Shown here: piece by piece, positions 33,814 to 41,233 of the stretch
How positions within the stretch are numbered: position 1 is the stretch's first letter
Layout: every line of letters starts with the position of its first letter
Source: Hassallia sp050875635
Lineage (GTDB): Bacteria; Cyanobacteriota; Cyanobacteriia; Cyanobacteriales; Nostocaceae
Direction of reading: 5' to 3'
Assembly (NCBI RefSeq): GCF_050875635.1
Contig: NZ_JBPAOH010000014.1
Location: forward strand, 26,272-90,271
DNA: 64,000 bases
The notes under the pieces: generated by a model
Told to the model about the DNA's origin: nothing
Seen by the model: the letters and a program-made list of their open reading frames with translations, nothing else
Database searches by the model: none
Position numbers and translations under genes: made by a program

Positions 33814-36509
33814 AAGCGATAAAAAGTAAATTTACCTCGTAAAACTGCGATCGCTCCCTGCAATCCCTGACGGCTAAACTCAAACATCGGTACTAAATGA
33901 GCGATTTTCTCAGCCGTTGTCTCAGCCCAACGCTCTTTGGGCATAGGATTTAGCCATGCAATATAGCGCATTCTCTGCTTAATCTGCTGTAAAAAGTCCT
34001 CGCTGATGTCAACGCGATCTAAATTCAAACTGCCACGAGATGCACCCGCATCACTAAAAATCAGCACACCTGCACTATCTGAGTAGCTAGCCAAAATATC
34101 AATTAATGGTTTAGCTTCGCAGCAGTTAGGGTCTTTGTAGATATACAATTTAGGTTTAGCTTTGGTGTTGCTAGGGTCTTCGTAGATTTGAGCAGGACAG
34201 TTGTGAAAATAGTAAACATCGGCTTTGGCTAAACGTCCACCTTGAGTAGCCGTTTCTGCCAAACGACGGGACAACGCATGAAATGGCATCATTGAGCCAT
34301 CGCGATCAAACAATAGCAGCAACTCCGCTCGATTGACTCGTCGGGGAATCAAAGCAGGTTGCAGCAATACTCCCTGACGCGCAAACTGATTTACAGTCGC
34401 TTCCACGTCAAGTTCTGTGGCTGGACCTTCCCTAACAAATCGGCGCAGATAGCGCCAACTCTGCTTCATCTGCCGGCGAGTTACCGGAAAATATTCACCG
34501 ATATCAACACCAGTGGCTTGTCGTACTGCCTTGACAACTTGTACCACATCTTCAGGCGATCCCGTCTTTTCTGTTGTCGATGCTGTCGGTGTGGATAATG
34601 GTTCTAACAAATCGTTTGCTGAGTCTAGGGACGATTTAGCAATGTATTCTAACCAATATCTGGCGATCGCATATCCCCCCGACCAAACTAAAAAGGCAAC
34701 GACTCCAGCAATAATCAACACTGTTAATTGTTGTGTCTCAGTATTATTTGGTAATGGATTTGAGGGTAAAACCTTAATATTGAATGCTTGGGTATCTTTA
34801 ATTGTGCCTGATGCATCACTGACTTGTAGCTTTACTTGATGCTGATCCTCGCCTGAAGTAGTAATCAGGTGCTTGCCATCAGAACTAAAGCTGATTTTCT
34901 TAACATTACCCTGATGAGTGAATTTTTTTAATTCCTTACTCGACGACATATCCCACAAACGTACTTCTCCATCTTCTGACGCTGTAGCTACCAAGCGTCC
35001 ATCGCGATTAAAACTGACATCGGTAACTGATGCTTGATGTTTCAATTTACGCGCATGTTTGCCATAACGATCTTTGAATGGTTCCCACATACGAGCGATG
35101 CGATCGTTTGAACCTATGACTATACGTTGCCCATCCGGGCTAAATTCTATCTTATTGAATCCTGCCGATGGCGAATTTATTTCCGCAATGTTCTCACCCG
35201 CAAAATTATATAAAATAACAGTATCATCGTTGTATTGAATAACTGCAAAATACTGAGCATCTGGACTTAATTGGATGTCCCTATAGTCAGTAGGTCCGAT
35301 TTCTGGATGTAATTTTGTTTCTGTAAGCTTTCTATTATATAAATGCCACAAACTTACATCAAATAATCTTCCTTCACGCGTGAATAGGGTAATTAAATGT
35401 TGTCCATCGGCACTAAAGATCGCCTTCGCCTTATATTTATTATCGTAAAATCCCCAACGACTTGTACTCAAATCAGCTAGTTTTTTCCCTGAAATATCCC
35501 ACAATCGAGTACTGCCGTCATCTGAAATGGAGATTATATATTGACCATCAGGGCTAAAAGTAACTTGAAAAACTCGCTTTTGATGTTTGATTTTTTTACG
35601 TAGATTACCCGACAAGTCCCACAGGCGAAGAAACCCATCTCCTGATGCTGTAGCAATCATCTGACCCTCAGGGCTAAAACTCATATCATAGACTCTACCA
35701 AAATGTTTTAAGTCTTTTCCTACCTGACGATTTGACAAGTTCCACAAACGGACAATATTGCCGCTTTCTAAGGTTGCAAAATGCGAACCATTAGGGCTAA
35801 AAAGCGGCAAGGAAGCAACACTATCATCATCCGATCCCTGATGTTTAAATTCTCCTACTTGTTTACCAGAGTCAAGATCCCAGAGATGGACGCTTTCATA
35901 AGTTTCTTTTTTCGGTTTGCCTCTAAGCGTGATTTTTCCTTCTGCACCTTCGTTTGGCTTTAGTGGCTCTAACCAAGGTGGTCTATTAACAAGTGTAATA
36001 TTCAGTTTGTCGGTTTGATTAGCTTTACAGACTTTAACTTCTTCGCTGTATGATTCATTAACTTTAACTGGTTTAATTGGCACATTCAAGAAGTAAGGAC
36101 ATGTTTTAGGTTGGGGTCTGAATAACGAAATACATACTCCCGCAACTAATAACAAAGTACTGCCCCAAACAACCTTTCTTGGAGACAACCCCGCCAAGCT
36201 GAAGTTAGATTTCTTTTTTTCGACTTCCAGCTTGGGTAAAATGGGAGCATCATCTAATAAAGTAGAAGATTCTGCTTCCTCAGCCATCACTTGCTCAAAG
36301 TGATAGTTAAACCGCAGCTTTTCTTCTTCTGACTTAACCCATAAACTGCGACATAGCCGAGCTAAAGCTTCATAGTCTTGAATGCCATAACGAGACTGGA
36401 GAGCGTATAGCGCCAGTTTATACTCATCAATGCCCAGTGGCAGACCTTCTTTTTGCAGTCGATCAAAAAGTTTAAGCAGTGGTAGTTGCAAGTTAGAGTC
36501 TTTGCTCAT
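33810..36509 (-). CDS. WD40-vWA membrane protein
   Basis: About 899 residues from the ATG at 36509 (the frame is open to 36539, but the start MSKDSNLQLP is preferred). In order: an N-terminal helical domain as in CoxE-type vWA proteins (KLFDRLQKEGLPLGIDEYKL), a membrane helix at about 113-130, the start of an Ig-like domain (about 145-210), seven or more WD40 repeats (about 210-555; FSPDGQYIISISDDGSTRLW and similar), the last Ig strands (VKLQVSDASGTIKDTQAFNI), a second membrane helix at about 593-615, and a C-terminal vWA domain with the MIDAS motif DRDGSMM near 730 and SDAGASRG later. It should partner the MoxR ATPase encoded upstream. The WD40 propeller probably senses or scaffolds. Confidence 0.82.
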   Translation of the reverse strand: MSKDSNLQLPLLKLFDRLQKEGLPLGIDEYKLALYALQSRYGIQDYEALARLCRSLWVKSEEEKLRFNYHFEQVMAEEAESSTLLDDAPILPKLEVEKKKSNFSLAGLSPRKVVWGSTLLLVAGVCISLFRPQPKTCPYFLNVPIKPVKVNESYSEEVKVCKANQTDKLNITLVNRPPWLEPLKPNEGAEGKITLRGKPKKETYESVHLWDLDSGKQVGEFKHQGSDDDSVASLPLFSPNGSHFATLESGNIVRLWNLSNRQVGKDLKHFGRVYDMSFSPEGQMIATASGDGFLRLWDLSGNLRKKIKHQKRVFQVTFSPDGQYIISISDDGSTRLWDISGKKLADLSTSRWGFYDNKYKAKAIFSADGQHLITLFTREGRLFDVSLWHLYNRKLTETKLHPEIGPTDYRDIQLSPDAQYFAVIQYNDDTVILYNFAGENIAEINSPSAGFNKIEFSPDGQRIVIGSNDRIARMWEPFKDRYGKHARKLKHQASVTDVSFNRDGRLVATASEDGEVRLWDMSSSKELKKFTHQGNVKKISFSSDGKHLITTSGEDQHQVKLQVSDASGTIKDTQAFNIKVLPSNPLPNNTETQQLTVLIIAGVVAFLVWSGGYAIARYWLEYIAKSSLDSANDLLEPLSTPTASTTEKTGSPEDVVQVVKAVRQATGVDIGEYFPVTRRQMKQSWRYLRRFVREGPATELDVEATVNQFARQGVLLQPALIPRRVNRAELLLLFDRDGSMMPFHALSRRLAETATQGGRLAKADVYYFHNCPAQIYEDPSNTKAKPKLYIYKDPNCCEAKPLIDILASYSDSAGVLIFSDAGASRGSLNLDRVDISEDFLQQIKQRMRYIAWLNPMPKERWAETTAEKIAHLVPMFEFSRQGLQGAIAVLRGKFTFYRL

Positions 36510-36593
36510 AGTAATTAGTGCTAAACAGTCAACAGTCAAGAGACTTCTTGCAGAAGTAGGGGAAAAGGGTAGGAAAAAAGCTCCCCCACTTTT

Positions 36594-36621
36594 GTAGAGA
36601 CGCGATTAATCGCGTCTCTAC
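36594..36621. repeat. 28-bp perfect palindrome between the vWA and MoxR genes
   Basis: The half-site GTAGAGACGCGATT is followed directly by its exact reverse complement. It lies a few bases after the MoxR stop codon and before the vWA gene. It could form a strong mRNA hairpin within the operon and lower expression of downstream genes, or terminate some transcripts. Confidence 0.85.
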
Positions 36622-36626
36622 CCCCA

Positions 36627-37577
36627 TCACCCCCGCTTCTTCAGATATGCCAAATAACGCTGATGATCTGCCCAGTTTTTGAGTAACACACCCAAAAACG
36701 GCAGCTTACCGTCGAGTTGCTGCAAAATTTTATCCTCAGGATGCTCTTTTAGCACTTTCAACCAGTCGATCAGTTCGCTGGTGCTAACATTTTTACCAGC
36801 TTCACCTCTGCTGTCAGCGATCGCTTTTCGCAGCTCCTGAAAACGCTGTATAGCTTTTTGAGAAAGTTCTGGGGAGATATCTGGAAAAACGTTGCAGATA
36901 ATTTGTTCGAGTCGTTTCTCGTCAGGAAATTCCAGAAAGTGAAATAAGCAGCGACGCAAAAAGGCATCAGGCAAATCCTTTTCATCATTGCTGGTGATAA
37001 AAATTATTGGGGCTGCTTTTGCCTCAATCCTCTGATCTGTTTCTTCGACAATAAAGCATTTTTCGTCAAGTTCCAGTAACAAATCGTTGGGAAAGTCAAT
37101 ATCAGCTTTATCGATTTCGTCAATTAGCACAACGCAAGGTTTATCGTGCTGAAATGCGCGTCCCAAGGGACCCCAACGTATATAATAAGTTGGATCGTCA
37201 AGGCGTCGGCGTTGTTCTGGTGTCAGGCGATCGCTTGCCGCTAATTGAGCATCACGCAACCTTCCGACTGCATCGTATGTATACAAACCATCCCGCGCTC
37301 TACTAGTAGATTTTACATACCAAGCCTCCAATTTAGGCAAACCGAATTTTCGACTAAATTCATAGGCAACTGCTTTCGCAAGCAGAGTTTTACCGCATCC
37401 GGGTTCACCTTTCAACAGCAATGGTCGCCCTAAATAAATCGCCAAATTCACTGCTTCTATCAGTTCAGGACTAGGTAAATAAGGAGATAAAAGTTGTTTG
37501 TTCTCTCCTCGTTCTCCCGGTTGGGGGTGAACATTGCCTGTGTATACCAACTTTTGTTTATTTAATACTTCAACCAT
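36627..37577 (-). CDS. MoxR-type AAA+ ATPase
   Basis: A 316-residue AAA+ ATPase of the MoxR/RavA branch. Walker A is GEPGCGKTLL near residue 58, Walker B is CVVLIDEIDKAD, sensor 1 is FITSNDEKDLPDAFLRRCLF, and the helix-2 insert region (STSRARDGLYTYDAVGRLRD) is present. MoxR ATPases act as chaperones with vWA-domain partners, usually encoded beside them; here the WD40-vWA gene follows. The start lies within the end of the preceding gene (16-bp overlap), so translation is coupled. All nucleotide-binding residues are intact, in contrast to the preceding gene. Confidence 0.9.
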   Translation of the reverse strand: MVEVLNKQKLVYTGNVHPQPGERGENKQLLSPYLPSPELIEAVNLAIYLGRPLLLKGEPGCGKTLLAKAVAYEFSRKFGLPKLEAWYVKSTSRARDGLYTYDAVGRLRDAQLAASDRLTPEQRRRLDDPTYYIRWGPLGRAFQHDKPCVVLIDEIDKADIDFPNDLLLELDEKCFIVEETDQRIEAKAAPIIFITSNDEKDLPDAFLRRCLFHFLEFPDEKRLEQIICNVFPDISPELSQKAIQRFQELRKAIADSRGEAGKNVSTSELIDWLKVLKEHPEDKILQQLDGKLPFLGVLLKNWADHQRYLAYLKKRG

Positions 37578-38551
37578 GTTTTCTCTTCTTCATACCAATC
37601 GCAGCAACGTGATAAGTAACATATTTGTTCCATAGCCAATTCGGGAACGCCATTATCACTGTTTTCTAAAATTGTTTGTACTGTTTGATCTAATTGCTCT
37701 GTTAATTGAGAAGGCAAATCATCCGATTCATAATCTAACCATTTTGCCAGTTCCTCCTGAGAAAATCCGTTAATTTCAGGCAACTTAACAGGAGTATCTG
37801 CTTGCCAGTTTGAATTAGGTTCTTCTGGTGCAAACGGAACATTCCATTTGCTCACACAACCCTTCTCGTCAATCAAGAACATTATTAGCTGGAATTGACT
37901 AATGGCGTTAGCACTTGTAGTTTTAATGGTTAATGGTAACCAGAAATTCTCAAGCAACTCGCGCAGGTAAATTTCCGATAAAAAATCTACATCGCGGAAA
38001 ATTAACAGCACGTTCTGAGTTTGCCACCATTGGTAAACGCGATTGGCAATATCTGCGGGTAAACCTTGCCCACCTAAACCAACTTTTCGACTAAGTTCGC
38101 GCCATAAAGAAGGCACATCGCTTTTACGCGCAAGCCGATTAAGGTTAAATGGCACGACTTTTGCTGTAATGCTGTTGGGAACGTGCTGTTGCACTAAGCG
38201 ATTCAACAGCCAACCTTGTCCATGATCGGGTAAGCCATGAATCAAAAAAGCTGCTACTGACTCATTGGGAATAATCCGACGAAATTTTTTTGTTTGCTCT
38301 CGATAGTTCAATTTCAGCAGCGCTCGATATAATCGTTCAACAGGTGATGCTCTCTCAAGCTTATCTATCTGTTGAGCTAGTTCATCCATTTCTGCTTCAG
38401 TTTGTTCAATTTGCTTTTCCAACTGAAAGCGAGCGATCGTACTTGCTTCGATTGCATAACTGCGTCGCAAATCTTTAAGCTTCTCAGCCTCTAAGTCATA
38501 CTGCTGTTGTAATGCATCAAGTTTGTGCTGTAAGTGCTGATCTGAGAACAT
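37562..38551 (-). CDS. Coiled-coil plus degenerate P-loop (inactive STAND-like) protein
   Basis: About 329 residues from the ATG at 38551, which has an AGGAAG ribosome-binding site; further starts lie at 38587 (ATG) and 38635 (TTG). Residues 1-65 are a coiled coil (DALQQQYDLEAEKLKDLRRS, FQLEKQIEQTEAEMDELAQQ), a type common at the N-terminus of cyanobacterial effector-associated proteins. The following domain begins FLIHGLPDHGQGWLLNRLVQ, which has the shape of a Walker A loop but lacks the Lys-Thr/Ser; VLLIFRDVDFLS corresponds to the Walker B strand. This is the pattern of inactive STAND domains, which bind partners and not ATP. It is the first gene of the operon, ahead of MoxR. Confidence 0.72.
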   Translation of the reverse strand: MFSDQHLQHKLDALQQQYDLEAEKLKDLRRSYAIEASTIARFQLEKQIEQTEAEMDELAQQIDKLERASPVERLYRALLKLNYREQTKKFRRIIPNESVAAFLIHGLPDHGQGWLLNRLVQQHVPNSITAKVVPFNLNRLARKSDVPSLWRELSRKVGLGGQGLPADIANRVYQWWQTQNVLLIFRDVDFLSEIYLRELLENFWLPLTIKTTSANAISQFQLIMFLIDEKGCVSKWNVPFAPEEPNSNWQADTPVKLPEINGFSQEELAKWLDYESDDLPSQLTEQLDQTVQTILENSDNGVPELAMEQICYLSRCCDWYEEEKTWLKY

Positions 38552-38995
38552 CGACTTCCTTTTTGAGCTAATAATCTTTTCACTCATACGGCTATCCAGA
38601 TTTTTGCGTGCTAGATTGCTCGCGTTTTGTGTCAATAGCTAAAACATCCCTCTAACACTAGATTTCACTTATATAGTTTCTTCACTTCGCAACTTCTTAA
38701 ATCCAGATGTATAGTATTTATGTCTCGCTTCCAAGTAGTTGTTATTGCCCATTTTTGATTAAAAACACTTAAAATATCGGTTATTCAAGAAAATTAGCAC
38801 TCTGAAAAATTGCATCGAAAACAATTATAGTATTAAAAAATACAGTATTTACGCACTCCTTCATGGAAAAACGAACCGCGAAGACGCGAAGGACACGAAG
38901 AAATGAGAGTTTGAGAGGTATTTTGCGTAAGTCCTAAATTAATCTAAATAAAACTGAATCAAGCTCAACAATATTATTGCTGTCTTCAAAATTAC
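38552..38995. other. Divergent intergenic region with dispersed repeat
   Basis: This is the promoter region between the inactive-STAND gene (minus) and the acyltransferase gene (plus). It is mostly AT-rich. A dispersed repeat lies at 38873-38905 (AACGAACCGCGAAGACGCGA followed by AGGACACGAAG), the inverted form of a sequence found around 26160 and 29998 and in the same sense at 28483. No RNA gene is recognised. Confidence 0.5.
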
Positions 38996-39640
38996 ATGAC
39001 ATTACTCAGTACCATTCTCTCTTTGTTTCCTACTTTAGTAATGCTAATGATAGGCGTATCTTTCTTGTGGATTTGCTTTTATCCAGGAATATTAAGTATT
39101 ATGGCACTTTTCATTTGTTTATACGTGTTTCCATTACTGATACATAGAATACACGAATATTTCTATCCTTTGAAAGAAGGAATCAGTTATTTAGCAGGTA
39201 AAAATTATTCGCCTTGGTGGGGAAGTCACCAAATACAAGTAATATATATTGCCTTTCCCGCCTTAGAAACACTGTTGCGGCTTATCCCTGGTGCATTCTC
39301 ATTGTGGTTGCGGTTGTGGGGGGCAAAAGTGGGTAAAAATGTTTATTGGACACCGCAGTTAGAAATAAGCGATCGCGCTTTAATCGAAATCGGCGATAAT
39401 GTCGTATTTGGTAACGGTGTCGGCATTTATTCCCACATCATCAAACCGAAAAAACAAGACTTACTGCTATATGTTAAAAAGGTAAAAATCGGTAACAACG
39501 TCTTTTTAGGAGCTTGGAATCACATCGCACCAGGAGTTACGATTGCAGATGGAACTTACGTTCCTGTTTTCACTCATGTTTATCCAAACAAAAAATTTAA
39601 TCAAGAGTCAAAAGTCAACAGCGAAAACTTAGAAACTTAA
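38996..39640 (+). CDS. Hexapeptide-repeat (left-handed beta-helix) acyltransferase
   Basis: A 214-residue protein. Two hydrophobic segments come first (residues 10-52), then a region with FPALETLLRLIPGAFSLWLR. The left-handed beta-helix follows (VYWTPQLEISDRALIEIGDN, VVFGNGVGIYSHIIKP, KVKIGNNVFLGAWNHIAPGV), the fold of trimeric acyl- or acetyltransferases that use acyl-CoA or acyl-ACP. A catalytic His (YSHII or WNHIA) is plausible. The acceptor is unknown; the membrane segments suggest a lipid-like acceptor. The GH3-type gene follows 54 bp later in the same direction, so the two probably act together. Confidence 0.75.
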   Translation: MTLLSTILSLFPTLVMLMIGVSFLWICFYPGILSIMALFICLYVFPLLIHRIHEYFYPLKEGISYLAGKNYSPWWGSHQIQVIYIAFPALETLLRLIPGAFSLWLRLWGAKVGKNVYWTPQLEISDRALIEIGDNVVFGNGVGIYSHIIKPKKQDLLLYVKKVKIGNNVFLGAWNHIAPGVTIADGTYVPVFTHVYPNKKFNQESKVNSENLET

Positions 39641-39694
39641 TGACTTTAGCCCTTAAATTTCAAATGACGAGGGCTTCAGCCCTCACTACGTTAA

Positions 39695-41233
39695 ATGCGC
39701 TTTATTATTAAACTATTCGCAAAGCTTCTTACACCTGCTGCCAAAAGATTTTATTCTGCACTGAAAAATCCCCAAGCTTCACAGCAAGCAATACAAAAGG
39801 ATATTTTTCAACGTTTTGTTAAAAGTGAATATGGCAAATCTTTAAATATCAAATCTCTTGCTGATTGGCATCACATCCCCATAGTTGCATATCACGATAT
39901 TGAAAAGTGGATTTTACAACAAAAGGAAACCAAAAAGCCTCTACTAACTTCTGAATCAATCCTTTTTTATGAAAAAACTTCCGGAAGTCGCGGTGCTGCA
40001 AAGTTAATTCCTTACACCAAATCTTTGCTGAGTTCTTTTAATCAAATGTTCTGCGTTTGGGCACATGATTTAATTGTACATGGGGCAAAGTTTTCTACAG
40101 GTAAAATATACTTTTGCATTTCGCCGCAATTGGGAGGAAAACAAGATGAAATCGGATTAAACAATGATTCAGAATATTTAGATGGTTGGTTAAGGTGGTT
40201 TCTCAGTCCTTTTTTGATTTTGCCTCGCGGATTAAATCGTGTTATTGATACAGAAGAATTTAAAAATCAACTTTCTCAAGCACTTATACTAGAAGAAAAA
40301 CTAGAAATTATCTCGATTTGGAGTCCGAGTTTTCTCAAAGTTATCCTCGATTATATTCAAAGTAATCGTACACGACTTTTATTAGAAATAGGCGATCGCC
40401 TTTCACCCCAACGACGCCAAATGCTTATCAACACAGACATCCCCTGGACGCAACTTTGGCAAGAACTCAAACTTATCTCTTGTTGGGATAGCGCTAACGC
40501 TGCGGATGGTGCGGAATTTTTGCGTTTATTGTTTCTCAACGTTTTAGTACAGGGAAAAGGACTCCTCGCTACCGAAGCACCGCTAACTATCCCCTTAATT
40601 GAAGCGCAAGGATGCGTACCAATGCTGAATCAGGTGTTTTTTGAATTTGAGGATGAAATCGGCAAAATTTACCGTTTGCATGAATTGGAAAAAGACGGCA
40701 TTTATGAGATAATTATTTCTCAGAAAGGAGGATTGTATCGTTATCGAATAGGCGATCGCCTGAGCGTTACCCATTTCTATTTAAATACACCTTGTTTGCA
40801 ATTTCTCGGACGCACACAAGAAATCAGCGATTTAGTAGGCGAGAAACTACATTCTGAATTTGTCCGTCAAGTTCTCGATTCCTTACCCTTACAAGGAACA
40901 TCCTTTAAAAGTTTAGTACCCGTCAAGCAGCCGCAACATTACGTTTTGTTACTCGACCAAACGAATGTAAATCCCCAAGAACTCGCTCAACAATTAGATG
41001 ATGCATTGCAACAATCTCCGCAATATCGTCATGCAAGACTTCTAAATCAACTTCAACCAGTGCGAGTATTAATATCTTCACGCATCCCGGAAATTATCGC
41101 TTTATATAAAACGCGATCGGGCAAAAAGTGGGGTGACTTAAAACACGATATTCTCTCAACTACACCCATCGAATCAGAACTACTGGCTGAATTGGAGAAA
41201 GAAACGATGAGTGTAAATAAGATTATTTCATAA
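39695..41233 (+). CDS. GH3-type acyl-adenylating amide synthetase
   Basis: A 512-residue member of the GH3 family (the plant auxin/jasmonate conjugating enzymes and bacterial relatives). ILFYEKTSGSRGAAKLIPYT carries the ATP-binding motif 1 (TSGSxG), GGLYRYRIGDRLSV the GLYRYRxGD-like motif 3, and FLGRTQEISDLVGEKLHSEF the GRxxE...EKL hinge. Family members adenylate a carboxylic acid and join it to an amine or amino acid. GH3 genes are uncommon in bacteria. With the acyltransferase upstream, it could conjugate an acyl acid, perhaps a product of the nearby oxygenase island. Its 3' end overlaps the convergent P-ATPase gene by 11 bp. Confidence 0.82.
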   Translation: MRFIIKLFAKLLTPAAKRFYSALKNPQASQQAIQKDIFQRFVKSEYGKSLNIKSLADWHHIPIVAYHDIEKWILQQKETKKPLLTSESILFYEKTSGSRGAAKLIPYTKSLLSSFNQMFCVWAHDLIVHGAKFSTGKIYFCISPQLGGKQDEIGLNNDSEYLDGWLRWFLSPFLILPRGLNRVIDTEEFKNQLSQALILEEKLEIISIWSPSFLKVILDYIQSNRTRLLLEIGDRLSPQRRQMLINTDIPWTQLWQELKLISCWDSANAADGAEFLRLLFLNVLVQGKGLLATEAPLTIPLIEAQGCVPMLNQVFFEFEDEIGKIYRLHELEKDGIYEIIISQKGGLYRYRIGDRLSVTHFYLNTPCLQFLGRTQEISDLVGEKLHSEFVRQVLDSLPLQGTSFKSLVPVKQPQHYVLLLDQTNVNPQELAQQLDDALQQSPQYRHARLLNQLQPVRVLISSRIPEIIALYKTRSGKKWGDLKHDILSTTPIESELLAELEKETMSVNKIIS

